Part shown: positions 1-12,800 of the stretch, piece by piece | How the letters are laid out: every line of letters begins with the position of its first letter | How positions within the stretch are numbered: the first letter of the stretch is position 1 | NCBI GenBank assembly: GCA_949987705.1 | Contig: OX465281.1 | Span: 4,814,001-4,878,000 of the forward strand | Source: Thereva unica | Taxonomy: Eukaryota; Arthropoda; Insecta; Diptera; Therevidae | Direction: 5' to 3' | DNA: 64,000 nucleotides | The notes under the pieces: model-generated | Told to the model about the DNA's origin: nothing | Database searches by the model: none | What the model saw: only the letters and a program-made list of their open reading frames with translations | Made by a program: the position numbers and the translations under genes

Positions 1-1484
1 CACAATCTAGCTATTTAGCTGCTATCTTTCCTTGTATTTCTTTGCCTTTCTCTGTTTCTTATATTTTGCCACTGTTGGGACAAAGTTCACGCCATTTCAA
101 GCCATTTTGAGCTTTTGATAAAGCAACAGAGTTTAAGAACACCAATATTTTGCAGCTCGCTAAATCCATCAAGGAAGGGTTCGCCAAGGAAGGTCCCTCG
201 TTACCTTGCGAGGGTGGGACATGTACAGAGAAGATGGGAGACAGTTTCTTCCTCTTCTTCATTACCACAACTTCTGCATAACTCGTTGTAGGGAAGTCCT
301 AATCTTTTAAGGGTATAACTTTCTAAAACTTTTCAAAATGATTTCCGAACGGGTACGGTAGCTCTTGGGTTTGCTCCATTTGAGTTCAGCCAAAATAGAC
401 GTAAATACTTCAAGCTGAGTAATTGGAGGGTGCCAAAAAATTGAGAGTTTTACGAAGTGTGTGTAACATTTCGTACAAGCGCACGTGCATTGTCATTTCC
501 CCTTTGATATTCGTTTACGGGCATCAACACTCCCTCACAGCCTCTGAATAGGGATTGAGACTATAAATGTCCGGGTAATTTGGCTGTGCGCACTTTTCTT
601 TTTGAATCTACTTCGTGGTGGGGGGATTTGAGACTCTCACTGCGCATCAAAAAAGCGTTTTTGAAATTCCAGATTGTTTTGGCGCAGGCCATAACTCGCT
701 AGTTGCTGAAATTTGATACAGCCTTTAAAAACATCATTAAACATTAAATGTCGGGTTGTATTTTTTATGGAGCTCATGAGAAACCTAAGGGGAAGTTCAT
801 CTTATTATTTTCCATATAGGGCCTACACCTGCACTTTGCATGAGGCATACCCCGTTGAAATTCTGATTGGCCAAAACGGCTTTGAAAAGCTAATTAAAAT
901 AAAATTAAATATAAGCATAAAATCGTATTACTACTCAGCTGTCCTACTTGCATATTTCCGCGTGCTTTTTTTTTTAGAAAACTAGTAGCCAAGCTTTAAC
1001 TTCTGAAGCATGCTTCTTCGTGTATTTTGGACCAATTTTCTGAGAAAAAAACCAAGTCAGTCGGGGTCGGGCAATTATTCTTTACCCAGCACTTCTATTA
1101 AACCCACGAGTCAAGTACTCCAATCTCGGGCAGGATTTTCTTAAGAACTCGGGAAGTCAATGAGAGGTGGCTAAAAGAACTTTTGAAAGACTAGAGCTAG
1201 GAAGTTAGGAAGCTAGGAAGAGTAAGATTCCAAGATGCAGCTGGAAAGATAGTACAGGAAACAGTGAAATAATTGCCAATGCATCAAGCAGTTTTATTCC
1301 AACGCCTTGCATCCAATGCTTCCGCGACAAAACGGTGATGATTAACGAATGAACAGGAAATGGCTTTGTGGCTTAGGATATTTGTGTTAACAGGCCATAG
1401 CATGAGAAATGGGAGAGGGTTTCTGCAAAGAGGGAAATTCAGAAAGGAGGAATATTATCTAGATGGAACCAGTGGAAAAATGAA
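1..1484. other. No gene recognised
   Basis: Short open frames here show no family motif and no matching splice sites. A local GGAAGCTA-type direct repeat lies near 1200-1220. I see no transposon ends. Confidence 0.5.
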
Positions 1485-1566
1485 GGACCATGCCGCGGTG
1501 TGGAATTGAACCACGGGTGTCTGGGATAGTAGTCAGTTGCTTTAATGGCTAGGCTATCAAGGACCA
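1485..1566 (-). repeat. tRNA-like SINE head
   Basis: Read on the minus strand, a box-A-like TAGCCTAGCCATTA (about 1543-1556) is followed by a box-B-like GGTTCAATTCC (about 1502-1512), at roughly tRNA spacing. The stems are not good enough for a working tRNA. A tRNA-derived SINE or tRNA pseudogene is the likeliest reading. Related segments lie near 3.4 and 51.5 kb. Confidence 0.5.
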
Positions 1567-1769
1567 TTTTAAAGAAATTGACGACAATGAACTGACTAGT
1601 TCTGTCAATATGGCTCAACTTTGGTAAAGTCCGTCCAAACTTTTTGCCTGTCCGTACTTCTCTTGAGGTAAAGCGCCACGAGGCTAAAAATGGAATGGCA
1701 CGTATGAACAATCGTTTTTGTAAGTATATGGCTGCATGATGGTAGTGACTTAAGGCTCAGCCTCTCACA

Positions 1770-2343
1770 CAAGGCCGGCGCTTTCATAGGTGCGAATGGT
1801 GCACTTGCACCGGGCGCAATTGGTCGGAGGGGTAGTTTCAGACAACAAAAATTGGCTGTAATCGTTCGTTCCCTTTTGAAATGCGATGAAGAATCCCATG
1901 GGCTTTCACAAGAGCTAAATTTTCCAACGAACTATACGTTAGAATGCTACAGCTTGTTGTTGTTGTTGTTTATAATCTCAATTCTCCATTCTGCCATTCC
2001 TTTTCTTTTCCTAGCAAAAAGAAGACAAGAATTAACAACAACCACGCTGTCAAAAAGTTGAAGTCAGAGGTTCAAAAAATCTGCTCAGTTCATCGTCCTC
2101 AAACGAAAGATTTTTGTTGTTTGATGTTGACTCATATGAAATTCCCTATGTAATCTTTTTTATGTTATATGCATTTTTATGGTGCACTCTTATATTTTGA
2201 CCACCTATAAAAATTATTGCTCCCACCCAGCGAGTGTTTGTGTCTTTTTCCATTGCTTTTCACTGAGTTCAAGAATGAACAGTTTATGGGGCGCAATATG
2301 GCATAGTGCACCGGGCGCAAAAAAAAACCAAGCGCCAGCCCTG
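1770..2343. mobile_element. Non-autonomous hAT-type element, short copy
   Basis: The left end is CAAGGCCGGCGCTT; the reverse complement of the right end is CAGGGCTGGCGCTT. The flanking octamers CTCTCACA (1762-1769) and CTTTGACA (2344-2351) match at 6 of 8 positions, as expected for a decayed 8-bp hAT target-site duplication. GGTGCAC...CCGGGCGCAA motifs lie inside both ends. There is no transposase frame. The sequence matches the 1193-bp element at 21435-22627 but lacks about 590 bp of that copy's left interior. Confidence 0.8.
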
Positions 2344-2351
2344 CTTTGACA

Positions 2352-3390
2352 TTCAGGATCTCTGTAAAGAAAATGTTTGGTTATTTCTCTAGGTTGTTCT
2401 TCCTCAAAGTTGTGCTAGTTGTCCGTCAATTGGATAGTATCCTAGCATGATTGACACGATGCTAGCGAGGTCGAGTGAACTGCTTAATATAGTTAGACCA
2501 GACTACAATTTTCCACTGTCAGTATTTGCATATGAAGACCTACATCCAAGAGCACAAACTCAAGACTTATTGCCATATCTTCCATATCCTCCCAGACTCC
2601 TCTTAACCTCCTTATGTTCTACGTATGTTTCTAGCTAAGCTAACTAAACATTGCATCATTATATGTACGACATGATCTGGTACAAAAACGTAGTTGCTGC
2701 ATATAAAGCCAAAAACGAATTCAGCTAAGAAACCCAATTCTTTCATGCAGCTTCAACTATGAACTAGTTTCCCATAAGACCAAAATAAACTAAACATCAC
2801 ATCCTCCTCCTCCAATTGCAAAGAAGCTAAAAACTATGTCACACAGCAACCCCTTAATCAAATGTTCATGTAAACAAGTTGCTAGATTACCCCAGAAATT
2901 TATTGCCACTCTCCGTCCTTTAATAGTTTTAATCATTAATCCCTGCTGAAAGGATACGTCTGGAATATTTCCTTAGAATACAATTTTCGTCGTTTTAAAA
3001 ATTAATGGAATAAAATCGTAAGCAGATAGTTGGGAGTGGGGGGATAGTGGAACGAGTCGGGGGGCTTCTTCCCCAAACTCGAACCAGCTCGTCCGTTGCC
3101 TTTAAGCTGGAACTTTATTTGCGACCATTAGTGGTTGGCATTCATGAGTCCCACTCCCTATTGAAGGATTTAATGGACGAAACTTGTGCTTTATAAATTA
3201 TTTAAACGAAAGCAACCGAAATAATAAATTGTTAAATGTAATTATTGTGTGCATTGATTGGGGGAATTGGAGCTGTATGTTTTTGTATTGGAATGTGTTA
3301 TGCGAAAGGATTGGTTGTCCGATGGGGGTTACGTTGATTTTTAGAGTTGTTTTTACAATGGGTTTGATGATCACTATTATTGTCCATTGG
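2352..3390. other. No gene recognised
   Basis: AT-rich DNA with short open frames only. I see no domain motif, tandem repeat or transposon end. Confidence 0.5.
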
Positions 3391-3394
3391 AAAC

Positions 3395-3480
3395 AACCAT
3401 CGAGAGCTTAGAGGTTAAGGCTTTCACTTACCTCATCAGAGGCTGGGATTCGATTCCTCGCAGCAGTATGATAGTTTGAT
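3395..3480 (+). repeat. tRNA-like SINE head
   Basis: A box-A-like GCTTAGAGGTTAAGG (about 3408-3422) and a box-B-like GGGATTCGATTCC (about 3446-3458) are at tRNA-like spacing. The acceptor stem is not intact. This is probably a Pol III-derived SINE; a decayed tRNA gene is the alternative. Confidence 0.5.
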
Positions 3481-3739
3481 TCAACTTTGCTCACCTAGAT
3501 AACTTTTTTCCTACTTCTTGATCTCCTGAAATCGAGGAAATTGTTGAAAAATCCAACTCATTCTTTTACGGTCGTTTTCAAGCAAAAGCGAAAAACCATA
3601 TCCTGTTCGATCACCAAAGCCAGCTTTCTGTCACCGTAGTATCGGATAGGACTGGTGGAATAAAATGCATGCTAGACTTGGTAGAGATATCTCTGGGTTC
3701 GCCTGCATCATCTGAGTTTAGGACGTATCATTAAAAGAC

Positions 3740-4012
3740 GCATCGAATAGTCTAAACGAAGTACGACAGGCTCACACTTTCTTTCGACTAATAGGAGCAA
3801 AATTGGAGCTTTAGAAAATTGTATAGGATGAATAAAACGAGCATTTTGGTGACCATAAAGCGTGCTATTATCATACTCAGTAGACTGGTTCTTGTTCGAT
3901 TACGTAGGTCAAGCAGCACTGGACGTGATTAGTACTTATTTGGGGGACCGGTTGTTAGAACGACATTCGCGTTTGGAATGGCCGGTTACGAATACATTCA
4001 TATGTGTGAGAG
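3740..4012 (+). repeat. 5S-rRNA-derived repeat, copy A
   Basis: The segment near 3881-3960 follows the 3' two thirds of insect 5S rRNA: the CTTGTTCGAT block, then GGTCAAGCAGCACTGGAC, GATTAGTACTTATTTGGGGG and ACCGG. These include the box A/intermediate element/box C control region of a type 1 Pol III promoter. It runs into a tail (GCGTTTGGAATGGCCGGTTA) shared with other copies. About 110 bp upstream (from ~3740, including AAAATTGGAGCTTTAGAAAA) is also shared with copy D near 25 kb. It is too diverged to be a working 5S gene. Confidence 0.75.
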
Positions 4013-5439
4013 AGGTGTGCATACCTCTTCCAAATGCATTCAGTGGGAGTGTGCATACCCGTGTGGCAGGCGCATTTATTCGTTATGTGTGCTAGTTTCG
4101 GGTGGAAAAATTATCCAAGCCAAATTTACTAAGAAAAAGGGTGTGGGCTGAACGAAAAAGACTAATCATGTATTATAGGAAAAATATTGCGCGGAGGCAG
4201 CATGACAGTAATCTCAGTGGAACAGTCGGTTAGTCCTAAAGTGTTTCATTAAATCTATGGAGACGCAGAAGATGCCAGCATAAGCTTTATGGCGCGGTTT
4301 GGCACCTTGTTAAGCCACGCTAAGGCCAGATGAATGAGTTGCATTTGATTCTTACAAGCATCTAACACACCGTATCCTCGCCTGATATTGGATAGTAGTA
4401 GGTGGGTACCGCAGCACTTTGAGGTGGTAAAAAAACATGTTTTCGACAAAGGTCATTAAAATGTGTTAATTACCCTTTAATATTGATTAATTACCCAGTA
4501 AAAGGTAATAAAAGCCATTAACATCTTTTAATGAACTTGGTTGAAAACTGAAAATTTTCCCATGTCAAAGTGCCCCAGTACCTACTGATGGTCGGCAAGG
4601 TTGCTTGGATAGAATCTTGCTAAGCCTTGTAGATTCGCTCAGATCTTGCATGTACTGGAAATGCTATCTCCGTGGCTGCTTTTTCGTGGCTCTAATGTAT
4701 TTCTTGTACAGTCTTTCTTTAGCTGTTAAGAATCACACCTACTCTTTCCCTCTGCTCACCTATACCTTCCTAATGGTTAGCTCTTCTGAACTGTTGACAA
4801 CAATTCAGGATCTAGGCTTACCATTGTCTTCTATCCAGTGATAAATGGTGAACTTGGCTGGGTGCGAAATCACTGATGGTTGATGACCTGATCCAGCGTA
4901 CCTGCACAAGAGCTATGACGAGCGACTGCCCCTAAATTGTTTTGCAGGCACTTAGACAAAATGTCTTCAAATTATTGTTTGGTCCTCCGTTGGGGTTTTA
5001 AGGATTGCTTTCTTTGCACCCGCCACCGCACAGTCGCTGATGCATCCTGGTCTACGACGGTTATTGCGAATACTGCTAGGGTTACGGATGCTACAACTCC
5101 AGCTTTATGATTGCAACAGCTTTCTATGTATTTTTAGAAGTCGGTTCTGTTTTTACCTCTATAACTTCCAGGTCGTCGATTTGACCGCTAATCACTACTG
5201 CGAAGTCAAGGTCTTCGTTTAATGCTAGTCTGAACAGGGGATTGAGAGCTTATCATATATGATGCTCTGAAATAGAGCAAGGGATAGATTAGACTTCTTA
5301 TCAACTCATGCAAATGTATTGTGGGGTTTAGGTTTAGACGCCATACAATACCATCTAGAAAGGAACCTTCGCTTCAGAAAGGTACAACGTTTGCTCATAT
5401 GGTATACAGATGGTAGCCATATTCTGGTAGCGGATCATA
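4013..5439. other. No gene recognised
   Basis: Degenerate AT-rich DNA. A TTAATTACC-rich patch lies at 4465-4510, and one copy of an unclassified GTAGGTACTGGG motif lies at 4573-4586 on the minus strand. Open frames lack motifs. Confidence 0.45.
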
Positions 5440-6200
5440 TCTTCTATTTTAAGCTTCCAAGCCTCTCTCAAGCCTAGTAATAAGCGATTTTAAAATGTCT
5501 CAAGCCAAAACTGAACAACTGCATAGCAAGTGTTCGATCATTGCATTCCAAGTGCCAAGTAGTTTGGGATTGATAATTGAGCTAAGCCCTCATCCGATCA
5601 CTCTTTTGTGGATCCTGAACAGGCGACCGTCTTATCCAGGCATGGCTCTGGCACTGTATTCACCAGTTTGAAGGTAAAAGCTCAAAACGGTAGGATTCGG
5701 ATGGAATGTATCGAACATTGGAGGTCCACACGTGCCTTATTAAGCACCATCGATCCATTCTTGAAATATCTCGTAATGCGTTGATCTAGTTACCGGACCC
5801 TACGCCTGAAATTACCACCTATGTTGGATCGGAAGGTCGGAGAAGCCTATTTTAAGCCTCCGTCTCGAGTCTGGCCTTCCTTTTCTCTGATACTGTCATG
5901 CGATGGCGAGAAGCAGGATTTCGTTTATCGTCTACTCCTAGCTTGAGGAAAGGAGTCTGCGTGAAAAATCCGTAGGCAGACTTCTGAACCTTGTCAAGTG
6001 ATCTGGAGTGATCTGGATTCCTAGTCTGAGGCATAGAGGTCGCTAAGCATAGATAATATGTCCAAGTTGTAGTCGCAGTACTCCTAAAGCAGGGAATAGA
6101 AAAATGAGTGCGTGCGGTGCGTGCGGCAATAGCTATTGTAGAAGTGTATGCATTCCAATGTGTCCTGACATATATGTAGTTGAGTGAACGGAACGCACGC
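5440..6200 (-). mobile_element. Decayed LINE, C-terminal part of ORF2
   Basis: Minus-strand fragments occur in the order expected for a Jockey/R1-type LINE. SLDKVQKSAYGFFT near 5950-6000 resembles the LDxVQxxA segment after the reverse transcriptase. A weak RNase-H-like GVGSG stretch follows. EHLLCSCSVLA near 5510-5550 resembles the terminal EHxLCxCxALA motif. Stops and frameshifts separate them, so the element is dead. Neither end is defined. Confidence 0.5.
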
Positions 6201-8639
6201 AACGCAAAAGTTGTTTTTTTCTGAATTGCGTTAAGCGACGTAGCCCCAAGTGTTCACTATGTACTCGTCACTAAAAATTTTGATCGCCCGCATCGCACGC
6301 TTGTTTCTGTTTCCAGCTTACTCTTACTCTTACTCTTACTCTGTTTCCCATACATCACTAAAAGAAACCAAAATTTTGATATTCGACGCCTGACTCTGTG
6401 AGGGGTCATATACAGGACAAAGGTGTTCTACCTCTGATCTCTTGTCTTGAACGTACTATAGTCTTGCAAACTACTGGTTCGCTTCATGAAAATATATCAG
6501 CGGCGTCCCAACTTCTGGCTACTTTAGCAGAAAAAGAAAAAAAACGAAAGAAATTTGAAAAATTTTCTAATACATTAAAGTTTGTGTCAGAAATCCACAC
6601 AGACGCATTCCTGATATGCTATTTTCCAATTGAATATAAAGGAAAATTCCGTTAGATTTTTCCCATGCACTATTTCCGGACTAACTAAGATCCCCTCTAT
6701 ATGTGGGGTGGGGCTGTGCATGTGTGTGGAGTCTAAAGTGTAGGGAGAATCTTCAAAAGGAATTTAATATAGGATGTGCTCGGGGCGCACCAGAGTCGGG
6801 GGCATTCTAAAGGCTGTCGTCGTCGTTGTCGGCCCATTGGAACTGGGCTAAGGATGAATATCTCACTCAAACAAAATTTCAATTTATATGTACATATATT
6901 GGCTCGCAGCCTGATCCTGAATCGTTCTAAGGAAATATTTTCCTCTCTCTCTCTTTTCTTTTCTTAGATATTTTTTTTTTCTTTTCTTATTATATATTTT
7001 CCTCCTAGGTTTTTTTTCTCGCCGAAAATCCAACTGAAAATGCGATTGAAAGAAGATTAAGGAAATTCCTTTCCCTATGGACTGATCCTGCTCTGTGCTC
7101 TGGCAGTGGATGAAAAGCCTTCGGCACAAGATGAGATACCAACAACCTGGGCTTTCAGCTTAAGATGCGACCTATGATTCCTTTGCTCCTTACACCCCGA
7201 GCACCCCAACGACCCCGCGCCATTCAGTGTGGGAAATTCCATTCCTTGTGACAATTATGTATATGAGTGTATGCACTTGGTGTGTGCATGCGGCATGGTG
7301 CTTATACGGAAGAGTGACACTATTCTTTGAGGTGGCTTGTTTGGAAAAGAGAATCAACATAAACATTAAGCAGCTGGGTCTTAGCCATTGAGAACTTCCT
7401 GGTCCTTGTATGCTCTGCCATCGTGATATAATTTCGGGATGTGCACAGCGTTTTTGAACGTAATTAGGTGTCTTTATGCATTTGTATTATGCCATAGCAT
7501 GTATGCAGGAATAATTAATGTTGCTGGAGTATTTTGGAGGCGATTGTCCTTAATAGAGTGCAGATTTTACGATTCGATGGGTCTTGGCTGGGATTTGTAG
7601 AAATCTTGAATGTTCTTGGTGTAAATGAGTTTTATACTGCATCACATAAGAAGCCACAACCGAATATCATCAGATTGATTGTAATGGTCCTAAAGCTACC
7701 ACAGATGGATTCGTACTTCATTTTGTCCAATTGGGTGACCCAACTATGTAAGACTTAGATTTGACATTATCCAGTCAGCCTTGATTGGACGGTTGTAAAG
7801 AAAACTTTCGATTTATTACTTTAGAATTGAGGCAATACTAATACCTTGGAGTTAAGCCAACAGATTAGAGTAATGTACTCAGTAGGTAATGGGTCACTTC
7901 GGCCTGGGAACTAAGGGATGTAGCTGGGCTCGGCAAAGAGTCCAGCATAGGCGATGTAATAGGTGTCTATTACATCACACTACCACCTGTTAAATAAAAG
8001 CCTTGGAGATATCTATCTAGATAGAGCAATTTGATGAGGCTCAGCAAATCTTTGCATACTATAGTTTAGATATTCGTTTAGACGCACTAATAGCTCACCA
8101 GCATATATTTTCGCACTAAGGCCGTATTGCTTGTCGTCGTTTCGCTGATTGCTCATGGGAGCATAAAGTATCAAGGTAAGCACTCAATTTGACTTATCAC
8201 TTCATTTCACTCCAAGTTTTATTGATTGTGTTTAATGCTGCTTTTTTATTATCCCTCCATCTCCTTCTTTATTGGTCTCATACATTAAAGACCATTGGAC
8301 ATTCCAATCGCGCGTTTGTGTTGTCATGTTGATTACAGGAACCGTTGTAGATTTTCAGCGATCCATTCCCACTTACACCTTCTGATATCATTCTCTACAG
8401 GTCACTGGCAAGGATTTAGTAGGGCTAAGTTGCTAACTGTTGACCGCCAGAATACTGTGCAGATACAATAAAAAATTATATTAATGAACACCTGAGCAGG
8501 TACTGGGACGATTCAGCGTGGGAACTAACCTGTCATCTTGAATCAATTTGATTGACAGCTGTGTTGACAGGTGTTGACAAGTATTGACAGGTTTTAGGAA
8601 CATTTCCTAAGTTTCAGGAGCATTTCCTAAGCGTCAGTC
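6201..8639. other. No gene recognised
   Basis: Unassigned DNA. It contains an ACTCTT microsatellite at about 6315-6340, a pyrimidine-rich run at 6940-7020, a hairpin at 7953-7976, two GTAGGTACTGGG motif copies (7881 and 8498), and short direct repeats of TGTTGACAGG and CATTTCCTAAG at 8550-8630. Confidence 0.45.
7953..7976. repeat. Perfect short hairpin
   Basis: Two perfect 10-bp arms, GATGTAATAG and CTATTACATC, enclose a GTGT loop. No T-run follows and no gene is adjacent, so no function is assigned. Confidence 0.6.
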
Positions 8640-9235
8640 GTTACAGAGTCTACCCATGTTCTCCTGGGTCTGCCTGTTGGTCCAAGTTCCAATTGGGCCG
8701 TTTTGGGGTACATTTGTCCTCCATGATGATTACATGTCGCCTAGCCTTGGTTTGCTAATTTTTATAAAGGTTGAGATTTCTGGGTCGTCAAAAATTTCTG
8801 GGTCCCTGTTGTCTTATCACGCATTCTAGGGCCAGGTTGAAAAGCATTGGGGCTAGTCCATCCCCTTAGCTAAGACCTTGTTCGCCCTAAAATCACCTTG
8901 ATATTCTTCTATAAGGCATTCCGCTAAAGCTTCTAGTTTTTGTTTCACAAGAATTGTGAGGGTTTAGAGCTGATGCAGAGGAGTGAGTATGTAGATCCTC
9001 CCTTATTATGGGGATCGGTTTCAAAACGTTCTCTCCAACTTTCTTTTATCTTATCAAGGCTTGTTAATAGGTTCTTCTGCAGATGTCCGTTCTTGGTTGA
9101 AGCGTATTGCAGATCTGGCGTTTTCTTTTGTCTAATTCTCCCTTCATTGAAGTCTTCCTGTATCTGTAGGATCCTTCTGTTTAGATATCTTCTCTTGTTC
9201 TTTCTGCAAAGCTGCAGTTTTTATTTATAGCTTAA
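8640..9235 (-). mobile_element. Decayed LINE, same family as 39.2-40.4 kb
   Basis: On the minus strand, KQKLEALAECLIEEYQG corresponds to the pre-GFR segment of a LINE reverse transcriptase. It is followed closely by GDGLAPMLFNLALECVI, the GLRQGD-region block, with stops and frame changes between. A C-terminal segment (DPE-IST-IKI) follows. Nucleotide similarity to 40280-40380 is evident, including CTTGATATTCT and GTTTTTGTTTCAC. Most of the polymerase core is deleted. Confidence 0.65.
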
Positions 9236-9374
9236 AAATGTTCATTCTTACTCAGGCCTTGCAATATACTCCAGGTGACTTTTGTTTTCTTTCTTCGGAT
9301 CTATAGCCCTGATAAAAACAGTCAATCATACTTTTCTAGGAGCCCAGTATAGTATTTCTCCTGATAATTTAATA

Positions 9375-9895
9375 ACATCCCAGTGGGAAAAATTGGGAGC
9401 GATGCACAGGGGAGTGTACTTGGAGCACTCTCAAGGGAGCTTTCTTGGAGTTTTCATAAAGTTTATATAAAAAAAGAAAACGGGCAATTATCTTCATGCC
9501 CATAAAATGTGACATTAGCAAACTCAATAGCCCGGCTCTCGTTCGATACGGAGGACAAGTAGCTTTGGAAGTTGATAGAGTTTAGTTGGGGGACTGCTTT
9601 GGTAAAGCCACTATCGGGCTTGGAAAGAAAAAGGCAATTGCAAAAGATAAACAAAATAAAAGCTTTCGATACCGGATCACATACCCACAGGCGCCCATGA
9701 ATATTTCTTTTTTAAAAAGCTTTATTTATAATGCTCCAACAACGCCTTTTTGGGAGCATAAAAACGTATGCTCCCTCGCAATGACATGCAATGTTAAAAA
9801 GAATATAGAACGGGTATGGCAACGGGTGCACTCTATGCTCCTTTTGGAGCGCTCCAAGATGGCTCTTGGAGCACTCCTTTTTCCCACTGGGATGT
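9375..9895. mobile_element. TA-flanked MITE (Tc1/mariner-like)
   Basis: Perfect 18-bp terminal inverted repeats, ACATCCCAGTGGGAAAAA, lie at both ends with TA on each side (9373-9374 and 9896-9897). The inner arms share GGAGCACTC-type motifs. No transposase frame is present. A 5S-rRNA-like repeat lies inside, so it inserted later or was captured. Confidence 0.7.
9482..9625 (+). repeat. 5S-rRNA-derived repeat, copy B
   Basis: Begins with GGCAATTATC as in copy D, then AGCCCGGCTCTCGTTCGATA, GGACAAGTAGCTTTGGAAG and TTTAGTTGGGGGACTGCTTT, in 5S rRNA order. It is more diverged than copies A and D. It lies within the TA-flanked MITE. Confidence 0.65.
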
Positions 9896-9899
9896 TAAT

Positions 9900-12800
9900 T
9901 GCTTCGCCCATGCTTTCATGAAGTCACACCTGTTTGCGAATATTAATGGAACTTAATACCACTCACCTCTACGATTGGTTGCCGTGTACTCTTGTGCTGT
10001 TCTTAGTATTGATTTCGAACATAATTCACTGTAATTGAATACATTGACACCATTATAATGTCAGCCTGGTTCCCAGGCTCAATCGCCCCAGTACCTACTC
10101 ACTTGAGTCTTTTTCGTTGCCATTTTACACTTCTCTCATCCGTATAAAAGAACATATAAAGGCTTTAAATATTCCTAATTTCGTTGTACGTGATTTTAAT
10201 GGCAGTTTTAAGACTTTGTGCAACCTTTGTCTGGCTTAGTGAAAGTTACTGCTAATATCAGCATCTGTTCCTCTTGAGAGACCTCCTCATACTGCTGAGA
10301 TATTTAATAGCCTTTTTTGGCTTCTACAATCTTCTTTTGAGATCTTCCAAGAAGCAATTACAGGAGCATTTCTGCCTTTCGAAACTTTTCTATAACACCA
10401 AAAACTTTAGAATGTCCTTGCTGCGAAGTACGTCGTTCTGGTGACCTATCGCCCTCAGTATTTGGCAAAAGTGTTCAATTTTGTAATTTTTGCATTCGCT
10501 ATAAAAATTTAAAATTCGCTATCCTGCAACATACACAGATTACGACCTAAATAATCCCTGATCCAGAAAACACAAATTCTATTAATAGCCATCAATTTGT
10601 AATTATCCCAACACAAAAGCAGTATTTAGCTGATTGATTTACTACGGCTTGCAGAAAACCACCACTGAATAGAGCAAGTTCCACAACTTTGGCCCCAGAT
10701 AGCCGCCGCCGCAAACCCTGCTGTCAATGATCCACAAAAGCCCATTACTGAAATTCTATTAAAGCCATTAAAATCACAACCAAGAAGATCCGAGCGCGCC
10801 AAACTAATTTTTTCCTCTAGTTTTTAAGGGGATATTAAAATTCATCCATCCAGGCCAGGCATTGCCCTCATTATATCCACCACTATGATAATTCTCTTAA
10901 TAGCAGACATCAAATAGAATTAAAAACAAAAAAAAATTTAAATAAGAGCTTAACTGAGTCGAGAAACTAAGAAGACAAGAGCTCTGTTTTCCCAGCTTCA
11001 ATATCTTCCTCCAGCCCGAGAAAGGAAGTGAACTCAAGCAAAGTATTTTCTGGGGAGCACTTGAAATTTTCAGAAGTGCACTTGCATTAAAACTTTAATT
11101 CCAGGTAAGGGTTTTTAGATGGGGGTGAGAAACGGCATTGCTGCACCGCCAGCCCTCGTGGAACTTTGTTCGCAACGTCCCCCCAGCACAGAAGAACATA
11201 ATGCACAAGTGGGCTTCCGGGACAAGGGCAGTCCCATAGAAAGACAGAGACAGGCAAAACTCGGCTCAACCAATTAAAAAGTTTTTTTTTCACCAGCTAA
11301 GAAATTGCTCATAATTAAGCGATAGGGAAATTCATTAAATCCAACATCACCGCTGACATAGGTAAGAGGCACAAATACACTCACACACATGTCCGGAGCC
11401 GGAGAGACAAGGAGCAAAAATGGGGTACCGAAAGGCTCCGTCAACGGGGCCTTCATTTTTCTCCCTCTGATATCGGATAAGCTATGTTTGGATTTAGTTG
11501 CTTCTGCTGCTGGTACGAGTCTCTCCTGAACCTGGAAAATAACGGGGTTCTTAGTGCTCGTTAAGTATTAATGAACCTCCAGAATTTTAAGGAGTTTATG
11601 CTCCTACCTAAGCACAGTTGCTGTCTGCCCGGCCTCGCTCCGCCAGCCCCGCTCTGGAATATTACATTTGATATGATCAACAGCGAAGAGGCCCGATTCC
11701 ATCCAGATTCGGCATCGGGCACAGCCCAACCCCCGCTCCCCCCCCACTCCGATGCCGGCTGGCAGATTGAACGTGTAAAGTTCTAAGCTTGCAGAATTAT
11801 GCAAAAGGCTCTTCCAATGCACATAACGACACCTAAACCAGACATCGGCAATGCCAGGGGGTGGAGGTTCGAGCTCGGTGGGTAGCGTCAAAGAAAAGTT
11901 CAATGGGAAATGCCACCAAATACACCAGATGGCGCCCTAGTATCAATTTTGAGGTTGCAGGAATCTCACAACAACCCTCCCGCCTGCTCCTCCTGGCTTC
12001 CATCACTCCTCGAGCATTAAAGGCGAGAGCATCCTTGATGGTGGTGGGTACCTACCGATCGAACGTTGTTGTTAGATACCTTTCCCGGAACGACAACGGG
12101 GCGAGAGGATACGCAGGGATAACAAGAAACAGATGGAGTCCGTGTAGAAGACATGAAAATGGCTGGGATATGTAAATTTTCATAATAATCATGAAGATAA
12201 TTTTGAAATAATTATCTGCAAAAGGATTTTCCAACTTTGCACATGTTTTTACAGATGGAAGGGTGGCTTCAGTGCTTCACTGCCGCGAGACGAGACTTTT
12301 GGCAGTGCCAGAACAGGAAAATCTTAGCAATAAATTCTCAACTTAAATCCACCCCTACTCCACTCTTTCCCTCTCTCTCACTCTTTCTCACTCTCTATTT
12401 GAAGCACAAAAATTTCAAGTAGGGTTGAGAACTGCCACGTTATTATGGCATCTCGTACGAATTGCATTCGGTCTCCACTTTTGGAGACTTTTCCTGAATG
12501 AAATTCTAAGCAAAACGAGAAAGGAGTTAAGCTCGAGGATTTTTAGCTTTGCCCCCCGCGGTAAGCTGCTGTCGTAAATATACTGCAGGAGCTTAATTAG
12601 GATGTTACTCTATATGCAATTTTGGAGTCAGTGCTGTATTTCTGCAAGGCTTTCGGGGATATTAATTGGAGCAGTTTAATACATTTGAAGGGAGTTGTTA
12701 AAAGTACAATAACTCTCCTACGTGGAAATTTATTGGTGTTTGAAAATTCTGTGTTGTTTGAATATTTTAGGGATTATATGGAATTTCGGTGGAGGTTTTT

